Assembly: GCF_900099975.1 (NCBI RefSeq)
Contig: NZ_FNEI01000012.1
Coordinates: 62,001-126,000, forward strand
From: Arthrobacter cupressi
GTDB lineage: Bacteria; Actinomycetota; Actinomycetes; Actinomycetales; Micrococcaceae
Direction of reading: 5' to 3'
DNA length: 64,000 bases
In this document: in pieces, positions 47,547-56,976 of the stretch
Position numbering within the stretch: the first letter of the stretch is position 1
Layout of the letters: every line of letters begins with the position of its first letter
The notes under the pieces: generated by a model
The model's database searches: none
The model's input: the letters and a program-made list of their open reading frames with translations, nothing else
Told to the model about the DNA's origin: nothing
Translations under genes and position numbers: made by a program

Positions 47547-48983
47547 ATGTCAGCACACATCGGTGTCACCGGCCTTGCGGTGATGGGCGCCAATCTGGCC
47601 CGCAACCTGGCCCGCAACGGCTTCACCGTTGCCCTCCACAACCGCTCCGTAGAGAAGACCGACGCCCTCCTTGCAAAGCACGGCTCCGAGGGCGAGTTCG
47701 TCCGCACCGAGACCCTGCAGGAACTCGTTGACTCCCTCGAGAAGCCGCGCCGCGTACTCATCATGGTGAAGGCCGGCAAGCCCGTGGACGCCGTCATCGA
47801 CCAGCTTGTGCCGCTGCTTGAAGAAGGCGACATTGTCATCGACGCCGGCAACTCGCACTACGAGGACACCCGCCGCCGCGAAGCCGCCCTGTCCGAGAAG
47901 GGCCTGCACTTCGTGGGCGTCGGCGTGTCCGGCGGTGAGGAAGGTGCCCTGAACGGCCCGTCGATCATGCCCGGCGGTTCCAAGGAGTCCTATAAGGCCC
48001 TGGGCCCGCTCCTGGAAAAGATCTCCGCAAAGGTCGACGGCGAGCCTTGCTGCGCCTGGATCGGCACCGACGGCGCCGGTCACTTCGTCAAGATGGTCCA
48101 CAACGGCATCGAATACGCCGACATGCAGGTCATCGGCGAGGCCTTCGACCTGCTGCGCTCCGGTGCTGGCATCGAGCCGGCCGAGCAGTCCAAGATTTTC
48201 GCCGACTGGAACCAGGGCGAGCTGTCCTCCTTCCTGATCGAAATCTCCGCCGAGGTCCTGGGCCACGTCGACGCCAAGACCGGCAAGCCGTTCGTCGACG
48301 TCGTGGTTGACGCAGCAGGCCAGAAGGGCACCGGCCGTTGGACGGTCATTTCCGCCCTCGAGCTCGGCTCCCCGATCTCCGGCATCGCCGAATCCGTCTT
48401 CGCACGCGGCCTCTCCTCCCAGAGCGAGCAGCGCAAACTCGGCCAGGAACTGCTGGCCGGCGAGGAAGCCTCCATCGAGGTCCCGGCGACCTTCGTGGAG
48501 GACGTCCGCCAGGCGCTGTACGCTTCCAAGCTGGTGTCCTACGCCCAGGGCCTGGACATGCTGACCTCCGCCGCGAAGGAGTACGGCTGGGACCTCAAGC
48601 TGGACGAGATCGCCTCCCTGTGGCGCGCCGGCTGCATCATCCGTGCAGAACTGCTCAAGGACATCACCAAGGCCTACGCGGCCGAGGAGAAGCCGGCCAA
48701 CCTGCTGTTCGCCCCGGCGTTCACTAAGGCCATCGCCGATGCCCTTCCGGCATGGCGCCGCGTGGTCGCCACGGCCGTGCAGCTGGGCATCCCGGTTCCG
48801 GTCTTCTCGTCCTCCCTGGCCTACTACGACGGCCTGCGCCGCAAGCGCGTAGCAGCCGCCCTGATTCAGGGCCAGCGTGACCTTTTCGGCGCCCACACCT
48901 ACGGCCGCGTCGACGCCGAGGGCACCTTCCACACCCTGTGGGGCGAGGACAAGTCCGAGATCTCCGCGGTCGACACCCACTAA
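47547..48983 (+). CDS. gnd: 6-phosphogluconate dehydrogenase, NADP-dependent
   Basis: A 478-residue decarboxylating dehydrogenase of the pentose phosphate pathway giving ribulose-5-phosphate. Cofactor motif GLAVMGANLARNL near 9, NGPSIMPGG near 130, catalytic Lys in GHFVKMVHNGIEYADMQ near 184, and a C-terminal block LIQGQRDLFGAHTYGRVD. The ATG at 47547 follows TTGGAG. Its place beside gluconate/idonate genes and a GntR regulator suggests that gluconate is routed here, though a second gnd elsewhere cannot be excluded. Confidence 0.96.
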   Translation: MSAHIGVTGLAVMGANLARNLARNGFTVALHNRSVEKTDALLAKHGSEGEFVRTETLQELVDSLEKPRRVLIMVKAGKPVDAVIDQLVPLLEEGDIVIDAGNSHYEDTRRREAALSEKGLHFVGVGVSGGEEGALNGPSIMPGGSKESYKALGPLLEKISAKVDGEPCCAWIGTDGAGHFVKMVHNGIEYADMQVIGEAFDLLRSGAGIEPAEQSKIFADWNQGELSSFLIEISAEVLGHVDAKTGKPFVDVVVDAAGQKGTGRWTVISALELGSPISGIAESVFARGLSSQSEQRKLGQELLAGEEASIEVPATFVEDVRQALYASKLVSYAQGLDMLTSAAKEYGWDLKLDEIASLWRAGCIIRAELLKDITKAYAAEEKPANLLFAPAFTKAIADALPAWRRVVATAVQLGIPVPVFSSSLAYYDGLRRKRVAAALIQGQRDLFGAHTYGRVDAEGTFHTLWGEDKSEISAVDTH

Positions 48984-49012
48984 GGTCCGGCCCAGGACCT
49001 GCCGCCGCTACG

Positions 49013-49060
49013 AAAACGGCCGGCGCTTTCCGGATACTCTGGAAGGCGCCGGCCGTTTTT
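49013..49060 (+). terminator. Intrinsic terminator after gnd
   Basis: AAAACGGCCGGCGC pairs with GCGCCGGCCGTTTT, with an inner CTTTCC/GGAAG pairing, and ends in TTTTT. It is one of the few classic rho-independent terminators with a T tract here. Confidence 0.93.
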
Positions 49061-49106
49061 GTGCCTCTGTTGTTTGCCGGGCCGGCCGGACTCTAGGAGC
49101 ACAGTC

Positions 49107-49940
49107 ATGACCCAGCCGGTCGCGTTTGTCACAGGTGCCTCCACCGGCATCGGATTTGAAGCCGCCAAACAGCTCAGCGGGCATGGCTTCACCGTCTACG
49201 CCGGGGCGCGGCGCGTTGACCGGATGGAGCCGCTCAAGGCCTTCGGGGTGACCCCCGTGGCCCTGGATGTCACGGATGAAGCCTCCATGGCCTCAACGGT
49301 GGAAGCCGTTCTCGCCGCCCACAGCAGGATCGATGTCCTCGTCAACAACGCAGGCTACGGGTCCTACGGTTCCCTGGAGGAAGTGGACCTGGAAGAGGGC
49401 CGCCGGCAGTTCGAGGTGAATGTCTTTGGTCTGGCCCGCATGACCCAGCTGGTGCTGCCGGCCATGCGCGCCGCAGGCCGGGGGCGGATCATCAATGTGT
49501 CCTCCATCGGCGGCAAGATGTACGAGCCACTCGGCGCCTGGTACCACGCCACCAAGTTCGCTGTGGAAGGGCTCAGCGATTCGCTCAGACTGGAGCTGAA
49601 ACCGCACGGCATCAGGGTGTCCATTATTGAACCGGCCGGCACACAGACGGAATGGGGCGGCATCTCGGGGCAGAGTCTGCTGGCCACCTCCGGTCATGGG
49701 CCATACAGCAAGCAGGCTCACGTTGTGGCCGCCGCGCTGTCGACCACCGCCGGGTCGGCCCTGTCGACCCATCCGGACGTGATCGCCCGAAGCATCGTAC
49801 ATGCGGCGGCGTCGGCCCGGCCGAAAACCCGCTACCCGGCCGGGAGGGGCGCCGGCACCATCCTGGCGCTGCGGCGGCTGCTTCCCGACCGGGTGTTCGA
49901 CGTGCTGCTCTGGCAGCTTTACAAGCGGTTTGCCCGTTAG
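49107..49940 (+). CDS. Short-chain dehydrogenase/reductase
   Basis: A 277-residue classical [19 protein letters not shown] near 9, NNAGYGSYG near 80, Ser in [11 protein letters not shown] near 131 and YxxxK in [13 protein letters not shown] near 144. It belongs to the oxidoreductase group with long C-terminal helices ([18 protein letters not shown]). TAGGAG lies before the ATG. The substrate is unknown. Its end overlaps cysE on the other strand by four bases. Confidence 0.88.
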   Translation: MTQPVAFVTGASTGIGFEAAKQLSGHGFTVYAGARRVDRMEPLKAFGVTPVALDVTDEASMASTVEAVLAAHSRIDVLVNNAGYGSYGSLEEVDLEEGRRQFEVNVFGLARMTQLVLPAMRAAGRGRIINVSSIGGKMYEPLGAWYHATKFAVEGLSDSLRLELKPHGIRVSIIEPAGTQTEWGGISGQSLLATSGHGPYSKQAHVVAAALSTTAGSALSTHPDVIARSIVHAAASARPKTRYPAGRGAGTILALRRLLPDRVFDVLLWQLYKRFAR

Positions 49941-50521
49941 ATCCGGTACTCGATGTAGTACTCGGCAGGATCTACCGCTGGCTTGGTTTCGGACTTCGCG
50001 TCACGGTGCCGCCAGGTGGCGGGAATGCCCGTGATTATCGATTCGGGCGGCGCGTCCTTCACGACGACTGCGTTCGCGCCCACCGCGCTGTCCGCACCGA
50101 TGGTGATGGGGCCGAGGACCTTCGCGCCGGCGCCGATGGTGACGCGGTCACCGATGGTCGGGTGGCGCTTGACCTTGGCCAGGGACCGGCCACCCAGCGT
50201 CACGCCGTGGTAGATCATGACGTCTTCGCCGATCTCCGCGGTCTCGCCGATCACCACGCCCATGCCGTGGTCGATGAAGAACCTGCGCCCGATGGTCGCA
50301 CCAGGGTGGATCTCGATGCCCGTGAGGAACCGTGCCAGCTGCGAAATCAGCCGGGCAGGGAAGCGGAGCCCCGGGTTCTGCCACAGCTTGTGCGTCAGCC
50401 GGTGCGCCCAGATGGCGTGCAGGCCCGAATATGCAAAAAAGTTCTCGAAAGAGCCTCGGGCCGCCGGGTCGTGTGACCGGGCGGCCTCGAGGTCTTCCTT
50501 CAGCCTTGCGAAGAAGCTCAC
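49937..50521 (-). CDS. cysE: Serine O-acetyltransferase
   Basis: A 194-residue (short-type, EpsC-like) serine acetyltransferase making O-acetylserine. The left-handed beta-helix hexapeptides are clear ([23 protein letters not shown] in pieces; [16 protein letters not shown]), with catalytic Asp-His in FFIDHGMG near 84. It starts at GTG 50521 with AGAAAGG upstream. It is 29 bases after cysK, so both cysteine synthesis steps are in one operon. Confidence 0.95.
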   Translation of the reverse strand: MSFFARLKEDLEAARSHDPAARGSFENFFAYSGLHAIWAHRLTHKLWQNPGLRFPARLISQLARFLTGIEIHPGATIGRRFFIDHGMGVVIGETAEIGEDVMIYHGVTLGGRSLAKVKRHPTIGDRVTIGAGAKVLGPITIGADSAVGANAVVVKDAPPESIITGIPATWRHRDAKSETKPAVDPAEYYIEYRI

Positions 50522-50550
50522 AAAGACCTTTCTACCGGAAGGGTGGCGAA

Positions 50551-51486
50551 TCAGCCGCGGATGTCGTCAAAGAGCACGGTGGAGATGTAACGCTCGCCGA
50601 AGTCGGGAACGACAGCGACGATCAGCTTGCCCTTGTTCTCCGGGCGCTTGGCCAGTTCCAGCGCACCCCAGACAGCGGCGCCGGCGGAGATGCCGCCGAG
50701 GATGCCTTCCTGGGTGCCGAGCGAGCGGGCCGTGGCAACGGCGTCTTCGAGGGAGGCGTCCAGGACCTCGTCGTAGACGTTGGTGTCCAGCACCTCGGGC
50801 ACGAAGTTGGCGCCCAGGCCCTGGATCTTGTGCGGGCCCGGGGCGCCGCCGTTGAGGATGGGGGAATCCTTGGGCTCGACGGCCACGATCTGGACTTCCG
50901 GCTTGCGCTCCTTCAGAACCTGGCCGACGCCGGTGATGGTGCCGCCGGTGCCCACGCCGCCGACGAAGATGTCCACCTGGCCGTCGGTGTCCGCCCAGAT
51001 TTCCTCGGCGGTGGTGCTGCGGTGGATCTCCGGGTTGGCTTCGTTGGCGAACTGCTGGGCCCAGATGGAGTTCTCCGTGTTTGCCACGATCTCCTGGGCC
51101 TTCTCGACAGCACCACGCATGCCCTCGGAACCCGGGGTCAGGACGATTTCGGCACCGTAGGCACGCAGCATCACGCGGCGTTCGGTGGACATGGTCTCAG
51201 GCATGGTCAGGATGACCTTGTAGCCGCGGGCGGCGCCGACCAGGGCCAGGGCGATGCCGGTGTTGCCGGAGGTGCCCTCGACGATCGTTCCACCGGGCTT
51301 CAGGGCGCCGGACTTCTCGGCGGCGTCGATGATTGCGACACCGATGCGGTCCTTGACACTGTTGGCGGGGTTGTAGAACTCCAGCTTCACCGCCACCGTG
51401 GCCTCAAGGTCCTTGCTGAGCCGGTTGAGGCGGACCAGGGGGGTGCCGCCGATCAGCTGGGTGACGTCGTCGTAGATCCGTGCCAT
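50551..51486 (-). CDS. cysK: Cysteine synthase A
   Basis: A 311-residue PLP enzyme joining sulfide to O-acetylserine. The PLP Lys is in [14 protein letters not shown] near 42, the substrate loop [11 protein letters not shown] near 68, the phosphate-binding loop [10 protein letters not shown] near 176 and [11 protein letters not shown] near 265. Operon order is cysK-cysE. No S-box or T-box leader is apparent in the 67-base gap upstream. Confidence 0.96.
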   Translation of the reverse strand: MARIYDDVTQLIGGTPLVRLNRLSKDLEATVAVKLEFYNPANSVKDRIGVAIIDAAEKSGALKPGGTIVEGTSGNTGIALALVGAARGYKVILTMPETMSTERRVMLRAYGAEIVLTPGSEGMRGAVEKAQEIVANTENSIWAQQFANEANPEIHRSTTAEEIWADTDGQVDIFVGGVGTGGTITGVGQVLKERKPEVQIVAVEPKDSPILNGGAPGPHKIQGLGANFVPEVLDTNVYDEVLDASLEDAVATARSLGTQEGILGGISAGAAVWGALELAKRPENKGKLIVAVVPDFGERYISTVLFDDIRG

Positions 51487-51553
51487 GTATTCATGCCTGT
51501 TCTCTGAAGAGGGGAAATGCTTTGGCCAGCCTAACCAGCGTTACGAAGCCCTG

Positions 51554-52078
51554 CTACGCACGGAGCCACGAAGAGTAATATTTCCGGGCCTTCGCGAGCT
51601 TCGGGTTAATGATGACCTGGCAGTAGCCCTGTTCGGGGAACTTGGCGTAGTAGTTCTGGTGGATCGATTCGGCCTCGTGGAACTCCGGAAGCCGGCTGAC
51701 TTCCGTGACAATTTCCTTGGACCACAGCGGCTGGTTCCGGGCGATCGCCTTTTCGAACAGGTCCTTCTCTTCCTGCGTCGCATAGAACATGACCGAGCGG
51801 TACTGGGTGCCGACGTCGTACCCCTGCCGGTTCAAGGTTGTGGGGTCATGGAGGGCGAAGAACATGTCCAGGATGATTTCCTCCGGGATCACGTTCTCGT
51901 CGAAGGTCACCGCCACCACCTCCGCATGGCCCGTGGTCCCGGAGCAGACCTCGTAATAACCCGGGTTCCGGACGTGGCCGCCCGCATAGCCGGAGACAAC
52001 CGATGAGACACCCTGGGTCTTCTGGTAGACGGCATCCAGGCACCAGAAGCAGCCGCCGCCAAGTACGAAAGTTTTCAT
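51554..52078 (-). CDS. msrA: Peptide methionine sulfoxide reductase MsrA
   Basis: A 174-residue MsrA reducing methionine-S-sulfoxide. The catalytic Cys is in GGGCFWCLDAVY near 10. Conserved HPTTLNRQGYDVGTQYRSV-type sequence appears as HDPTTLNRQGYDVGTQYRS. The protein ends in KYYSSWLRA. It lies 67 bases upstream of the cysK start on the same strand, and may share expression as an oxidative-stress gene. Confidence 0.95.
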   Translation of the reverse strand: MKTFVLGGGCFWCLDAVYQKTQGVSSVVSGYAGGHVRNPGYYEVCSGTTGHAEVVAVTFDENVIPEEIILDMFFALHDPTTLNRQGYDVGTQYRSVMFYATQEEKDLFEKAIARNQPLWSKEIVTEVSRLPEFHEAESIHQNYYAKFPEQGYCQVIINPKLAKARKYYSSWLRA

Positions 52079-52165
52079 GCCCTGTTCAATGGCCGGAAGC
52101 CGCGGAAGATTCCCGGAGAAGCCTTACGGAAGTGTGACGGCGCCCGATGCGCAAGAATATTGCCC

Positions 52166-53068
52166 ATGGAAGCTGTGAACACCGCTGTTGCAGAAGACGT
52201 TGTGGCGGAGAAGGAATCCGACGATGGCCCGGGAACCCCTACGCTCGGCGAACTGCTGCTCGCGGTCGAAGAACTCTGGCCCGAGTCCCTGGCCGAGAAC
52301 TGGGACGAGGTGGGCCTGGTGGCCGGCCGCCCGGAGGCGCCGGTCGGCAAGGTGATGCTGGCGGTGGACCCCACCCTGGAAACCATCGAGGAAGCGATCG
52401 CCTGGGGCGCCCAGTTGCTGGTCACCCATCACCCACTGCTGCTCAAGGGTGTCAATTCCGTCGCCGCGACCACGGCCAAGGGCCTTGCCGTCCACCGGCT
52501 GATTGAGTCAGGCACCGCACTGCTGACCGTGCACACCAACGGCGACTCCGCCGTCGGCGGTGTCTCTGACGTGCTCGCCGACGCCTTCGGCCTGGACAAC
52601 GTGGTGCCGCTGACCCCCGCCTCACAGGGCCTGCCCGAGGAAGGGATCGGCCGCGTCGGCGAACTTCCCGAACTGATGACACTGGGCGACTTCGCCGCAC
52701 GCGTGTTCGAGGTCCTTCCCGCCGTCGCCGGCGGGGTCAGGGTTTCCGGTGAACGCGACGCGCTCATCCGGCGGGTGGCCGTCTGCGGCGGCGCCGGTGA
52801 CAGCCTCTTCGACGCCGTCCGGGCCAGCCACGCGGACGTGTACGTGACGGCCGACCTCCGGCACCACCCGGCGTCGGAAGCACGGGAGTCCGCCGTCAAC
52901 GGCCGGCCCTACCTGATCGATGTTTCGCATTTTGCCAGCGAATGGCTGTGGCTCCCGGCAGCGGCCGAGGCCCTGGGCAACGTGCTCTCCGACCAGGGCT
53001 ACGACGTCGAGATCCGGGTGGCCGGCACGAACAGTGACCCCTGGGACTTCATCCTCACCCCCGGCTGA
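52166..53068 (+). CDS. Nif3-like dinuclear metal centre protein
   Basis: A 300-residue NIF3/DUF34 protein. Metal ligands are suggested by VTHHPLLLKGVNS near 93, VHTNGDSAVGGVSD near 122 and IDVSHFASEW near 252. GTP cyclohydrolase 1-like activity and metal insertion have been proposed for the family. The ATG at 52166 is chosen over a TTG six bases earlier. The gene for a zinc-ribbon coiled-coil protein follows, a pairing conserved in actinobacteria. Confidence 0.92.
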   Translation: MEAVNTAVAEDVVAEKESDDGPGTPTLGELLLAVEELWPESLAENWDEVGLVAGRPEAPVGKVMLAVDPTLETIEEAIAWGAQLLVTHHPLLLKGVNSVAATTAKGLAVHRLIESGTALLTVHTNGDSAVGGVSDVLADAFGLDNVVPLTPASQGLPEEGIGRVGELPELMTLGDFAARVFEVLPAVAGGVRVSGERDALIRRVAVCGGAGDSLFDAVRASHADVYVTADLRHHPASEARESAVNGRPYLIDVSHFASEWLWLPAAAEALGNVLSDQGYDVEIRVAGTNSDPWDFILTPG

Positions 53069-53193
53069 GCCCGGCCCGGTGTTGGGGATGGCCGGGCCGG
53101 GAAGCGGTTTAGGCGCTAGAGTCGGTTGCAGGATGGGCCCCGTGGGCCCGGCCGGATCCTTAAGGGATGCGGCATGATCAAGCGGAGGTGGAC

Positions 53194-53931
53194 GTGGCCA
53201 AGGCAGCGCCGGCGGAACAGATGAAGTTGCTCGACTTGCAGGCGCTGGACGCCAAGCTCAAGGCCCTGGCCAAGCGGCGCCGCATCCTGGAGAACGATCC
53301 CCGCATCACCGATCTCCAGGAGGCGCTGGCTGTGGCAAACGGCGAACTGGGCACCGCCAAGCTCGCCGTACACGATGCCGAAGCCGAACTGCGGCGCGCG
53401 GAAACCGACGTCGAGCAGGTTGCCGGCCGCATCGAACGCGATGAAGCCCGGCTCAACAGCGGTACCGGACTGTCCAAGGACCTCATGGCCCTGCAAAGCG
53501 ACATCGCGTCCCTGAACCGGCGCCGTTCCGACCTCGAAGACGTGGAACTGGAAATCCTCGAGCGCCTGGACGGGCTCCGGGCCAAGCAGGCCGCCCAGCA
53601 GCAGATCGTCGACGACATCCAAGGGTCGTTCTCGGGCATCCGGGCAGAACTCGATGCGGCGATTGCCGAGGTGGCCGGTGAGGAAGAGGGCGTCCGCGCG
53701 GAGCGCAACGCCTTTGCCGCCGGCGTGGATGCCGGAGCCCTGGATGTCTACGAGAAGACCCTGGCCAGGCGCGGCGTCGGAGCCGCACGCTTGTTCCACG
53801 GCAAGTCCGAAGGCTCGGGCATGACGCTGAGCCCCGGCGACCTTGCAGAGGTCAGGGCGGCCGCCGAGGACGACATCGTGTTCTGCCCCGACTCAGGCTG
53901 CATCCTGGTGCGCTCGCCTGAATGGAACTAG
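53194..53931 (+). CDS. Coiled-coil protein of the C4-type zinc-ribbon family, ligands degenerate
   Basis: A 245-residue protein: two long coiled-coil helices (about 8-170) then a small C-terminal module. In relatives this module is CxxC...CxxC; here it reads GKSEGSGMTLSP and VFCPDSGCILVR, so the first Cys pair is Ser-x-x-Ser and the second has shifted Cys spacing. Zinc binding is doubtful. It probably works with the Nif3-like protein upstream. The GTG at 53194 has GGAGG at 53184-53188. Confidence 0.85.
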   Translation: MAKAAPAEQMKLLDLQALDAKLKALAKRRRILENDPRITDLQEALAVANGELGTAKLAVHDAEAELRRAETDVEQVAGRIERDEARLNSGTGLSKDLMALQSDIASLNRRRSDLEDVELEILERLDGLRAKQAAQQQIVDDIQGSFSGIRAELDAAIAEVAGEEEGVRAERNAFAAGVDAGALDVYEKTLARRGVGAARLFHGKSEGSGMTLSPGDLAEVRAAAEDDIVFCPDSGCILVRSPEWN

Positions 53932-53946
53932 CCGGGCGGCTTGCCG

Positions 53947-54711
53947 CTAGCCGGCGAGGATGATGTTCAGGGCGTGCGCCTTCCGTGCTGTGCCCTCAAC
54001 GAGTTCCGCACCCCAGTTTTCCTGCGTCGCCTTTAGCAGCTGTTCGGGGCTCGCGGGAGCCTTGCCCCGCCGGGTGAGCAGGTGGCGTGCCAGTTCCCCG
54101 CGTGTGTGCTTGGCGAAGTGGCTGACGACGGTGCGCTTGCCGTTCGCTTCGGTGAACACGTTTACCGTCACGGTCTGCGCGGGCGGGGGAGTCCAAGCCG
54201 CCGCATAGGTGCTCGAGCGGCAGTCCACCAGCAGCTCGCCTTCCGCCCGCCCGGCGAGTGCCTCCGTAAGCTGGGGCTTCCAGAAGGAAGCCAGCCGCCC
54301 GACGTCGGGCAGTGCGGTTCCCATCGACAGCCGGTAGGCCGGCACCCGGTCGCCGAAGCCGAGCGCGCCCCACAGCGCGGAGATGACGAGGACCGATTCG
54401 GCGGCCTTCCGGCGCTGCCCGGCGGTGAGGGTCTTGTAGCCGAGGGCGTCGTAGAGCACGCCCGAATACAGTTCGTAGGCCGGGGCCGCAGGTTCGGCGT
54501 GCAGCCGGGTGTTGCGCTCAACGTCGTCCCTCAGCGAGGCGCCCACCCCCAGCAGGGCCAAGGCGTCCTCGTGCGCGCTGACCAGGCCGAGCGCGTCGAG
54601 CACTTTGGCGCGGTAGCTGTTGAGCCCGGGGAAACTGAGCGCCTCCCAGTCGACGGCGGGGCCTTTGACGGCGGGGGTCTTGCCTTCGGAGGGCGGGAGG
54701 AGAATCAGCAC
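53947..54711 (-). CDS. yaaA: Peroxide stress protein YaaA (DUF328)
   Basis: A 254-residue YaaA protein; it begins MLILLPPSEGKTP and contains the conserved YSGVLYDALGY, LSALWG-like ISALWGALGFGDRVPAYRLSMG and SHFAKHTRGELARHLL blocks. E. coli YaaA limits free iron during peroxide stress and binds DNA. It is convergent with the zinc-ribbon family gene and divergent from the RNase P RNA. Confidence 0.9.
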   Translation of the reverse strand: MLILLPPSEGKTPAVKGPAVDWEALSFPGLNSYRAKVLDALGLVSAHEDALALLGVGASLRDDVERNTRLHAEPAAPAYELYSGVLYDALGYKTLTAGQRRKAAESVLVISALWGALGFGDRVPAYRLSMGTALPDVGRLASFWKPQLTEALAGRAEGELLVDCRSSTYAAAWTPPPAQTVTVNVFTEANGKRTVVSHFAKHTRGELARHLLTRRGKAPASPEQLLKATQENWGAELVEGTARKAHALNIILAG

Positions 54712-54729
54712 CCGTCGATATTACCGGGG

Positions 54730-54758
54730 TCGGACGCCCCTTCCGGCGCCGGTAGACT
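54730..54758 (+). promoter_or_regulatory. Promoter of RNase P RNA
   Basis: TCGGAC (54730-54735) and TAGACT (54753-54758) with 17-base spacing put transcription start at about 54766, exactly where the RNase P RNA 5' strand begins. Confidence 0.6.
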
Positions 54759-54765
54759 GTAGTGC

Positions 54766-55151
54766 GGACGGGGCAGCCAGGCGGCCGCGCGCCACGCAAG
54801 TGGCTCGAGGAACGTCCGGGCTCCACAGGGCAGGGTGGTGGGTAACGCCCACTCGGGGTAACCCGCAGGCCAGTGCCACAGAAAACAGACCGCCGCATCC
54901 GTGCCTGGCACGGAACGCAGGTAAGGGTGAAACGGTGGTGTAAGAGACCACCAGCTTCCCGGGTGACCGGGAAGGCTAGGTAAACCCCACCCGGAGCAAG
55001 GCCAGACAGGACGCGTTTGAGGGCTGCCCGCCCGAGTGTCCGGGTAGGCCGCTGGAGGACGCCGGCAACGGCGTTCGTAGATGGATGGTCGCCTCTTCCC
55101 GGCCGGCAACGGCCCGGAATGACAGAACCCGGCGTATCGGCTGCCCCGTCC
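54766..55151 (+). ncRNA. rnpB: RNase P RNA, type A
   Basis: The catalytic RNA that trims tRNA 5' leaders. P1 is formed by GGACGGGGCAGCC (54766-54778) and GGCTGCCCCGTCC (55139-55151). Conserved core segments follow: GAGGAACGTCCGGGCTCC, CACAGGGCAG, GCCACAGAAAACAGACCGCC and, near the 3' end, GATGGATGGTCGCCTC-type and ACAGAACCCGGCGTATCGG. At about 386 nt it fits actinobacterial type A RNAs. Several short frames across it are not genes. Confidence 0.96.
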
Positions 55152-55251
55152 CACGAACCACCGGGTGTGCCGCGTGTGAGTGAATTCACTGTTCCGGACA
55201 CCCGGGGGCTGCTTTCCAGACCCTAGAATGGATGGTGAACGTTGAAGTTCC

Positions 55252-55284
55252 CCGCTGGTACTGCGTTCGCAGCCGGCGGTTTTT
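55252..55284 (+). terminator. Terminator downstream of RNase P RNA
   Basis: CCGCTGG-TA-CTGC, loop GTTC, GCAG-CCGGCGG (one G-T pair and a two-base bulge), then TTTTT. It lies about 100 bases past the mature RNase P RNA end. The remaining bases to 55410 show no further element I can name. Confidence 0.78.
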
Positions 55285-55410
55285 CTTTGCGATCGTTCGT
55301 GGCGTCCGGGGCGGACCGAAGCCCCAGCGAGGCCAGTGCCGCAGGATTACTCCGGGCGGCCGCCATCTGCGCACGAGGACGTGCGCGGTTGACCCTAGGA
55401 AGGTAGTTCT

Positions 55411-56901
55411 GTGACCCAGTCGTCTGATTCTTGTCTTGATTCGTGGATGGGCCGCGAGGCGCTCGCCGAAGCCATGATCCCGGTGATCGGCCGTTTGTAC
55501 CGTGAAAACAATGTGGTGACCAGCATTCACGGACGCAGCCTCATCAACAAGTCCTCCATGAACATCCTGAAGGCGCACCGTTTCGCCCGCCGGATGAGCA
55601 ACGCAGAGCTCCCGCTGGAAGAAACCGCTCCGCTGCTCGATGCCCTTGCCGGACTCGAACTCGGCGCGGCCGCCATCGACATCGCCCTCCTCAACGAGAA
55701 GTTCAAGGCCCAGGCGCCCGGCACCTCCCTGGAGGGCTTCCTCCGCGAAGAACTGGCCGCCATCGTCGGCCGCCGTGGCGCCGACGACCGCACCAGCACC
55801 GACGTCGTGCTCTACGGATTCGGCCGCATCGGCCGCCTGCTCGCCCGCCTCCTCATCGAAAAGGCCGGCGGTGGTCACGGCCTGCGCCTGCGCGCCATCG
55901 TGGTCCGCAAGGGTGCCGAGAACGACCTCGCCAAGCGCGCCAGCCTGCTGCGCCGCGACTCCGTGCACGGCTCCTTCGAAGGCACCATCCGCGTGGACGA
56001 GGAAGCCAACACCATCACCGCCAACGGTGTGCAGATCCAGGTGATCTACTCGGACAACCCCTCCACCGTGGACTACACTGCCTACGGCATCAAGGACGCC
56101 CTGGTGGTGGACAACACCGGCCGCTGGCGCGACGCAGAAGGCCTCTCCCAGCACCTGCAGAGCAAGGGCGTGGCCCGTGTGCTCCTCACCGCGCCTGGCA
56201 AGGGTGACCTGAAGAACATCGTCCACGGCATCAACCACCGCGACATCCAGGACAGCGACACGATCGTCACCGCCGCTTCCTGCACCACCAACGCCATCAC
56301 GCCGGTATTGAAGGCACTCAACGACAAGTTCGGCGTCATCCACGGCCACGTCGAAACCGTGCACTCCTTCACCAACGACCAGAACCTGATCGACAACTTC
56401 CACAAGGGCGACCGCCGTGGACGTTCGGCGGCCCTGAACATGGTCATCACCGAAACCGGTGCGGCGAAGGCTGTTGCCAAGGCGCTTCCGGAGCTGCAGG
56501 GCAAGCTGACGGGCAACGCCATCCGCGTTCCCACCCCCGATGTCTCCATGGCCATCCTGAACCTCAACCTTGAGAACGGCACCACCAAGGACGAGGTCAA
56601 CAACTACCTGCGTGAAATGTCGCTGCACTCCGCGCTGCGCAAGCAGATCGACTACATCGATTCGCCCGAGGTCGTTTCCACCGACTTCGTCGGCTCCCGC
56701 CGCGCCGGCATCGTGGACGGGCTTGCCACCATCGCCAACGACAAGAACCTCGTGGTCTACGTCTGGTACGACAACGAATTCGGCTACAGCTGCCAGGTGG
56801 TCCGTGTCATGGAGGAAATGGCCGGCGTGAACCCGCCGTTCTTCCCGGCACAGGAAGCCCCCGTGGCCGCGGAACCGGCCCTGGACGCCGTTTCCGTCTG
56901 A
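55411..56901 (+). CDS. Glyceraldehyde-3-phosphate dehydrogenase, long form with N-terminal domain
   Basis: A 496-residue GAPDH. Residues about 1-125 are an extra helical N-terminal region; then GFGRIGRLLARLL near 135, active-site Cys in TAASCTTNAITPV near 290 and VYVWYDNEFGYSCQVVRV near 450. A long-form enzyme of similar size in Corynebacterium (GapB/GapX type) works in gluconeogenesis; the same role is inferred. Start is GTG at 55411 with AGGAAGG upstream. Cofactor preference is not evident. Confidence 0.9.
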   Translation: MTQSSDSCLDSWMGREALAEAMIPVIGRLYRENNVVTSIHGRSLINKSSMNILKAHRFARRMSNAELPLEETAPLLDALAGLELGAAAIDIALLNEKFKAQAPGTSLEGFLREELAAIVGRRGADDRTSTDVVLYGFGRIGRLLARLLIEKAGGGHGLRLRAIVVRKGAENDLAKRASLLRRDSVHGSFEGTIRVDEEANTITANGVQIQVIYSDNPSTVDYTAYGIKDALVVDNTGRWRDAEGLSQHLQSKGVARVLLTAPGKGDLKNIVHGINHRDIQDSDTIVTAASCTTNAITPVLKALNDKFGVIHGHVETVHSFTNDQNLIDNFHKGDRRGRSAALNMVITETGAAKAVAKALPELQGKLTGNAIRVPTPDVSMAILNLNLENGTTKDEVNNYLREMSLHSALRKQIDYIDSPEVVSTDFVGSRRAGIVDGLATIANDKNLVVYVWYDNEFGYSCQVVRVMEEMAGVNPPFFPAQEAPVAAEPALDAVSV

Positions 56902-56922
56902 TCCTCTTGCAGGAAAGCTTGG

Positions 56923-56960
56923 GCTTTCCCGGCCGGTTCTCTGGAATCGGCCGGGAAAGC
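56923..56960. terminator. Hairpin after the GAPDH gene
   Basis: GCTTTCCCGGCCG and CGGCCGGGAAAGC, perfect 13-bp arms with a 12-base loop, 22 bases after the stop. No T tract; probably a terminator. Confidence 0.7.
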
Positions 56961-56976
56961 TGAGCAAAATGGTGCC

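Noticed and set aside
54721..55226. Several overlapping frames on both strands at 54.7-55.2 kb
   Set aside because: They lie on the RNase P RNA and reflect its GC-rich structure.
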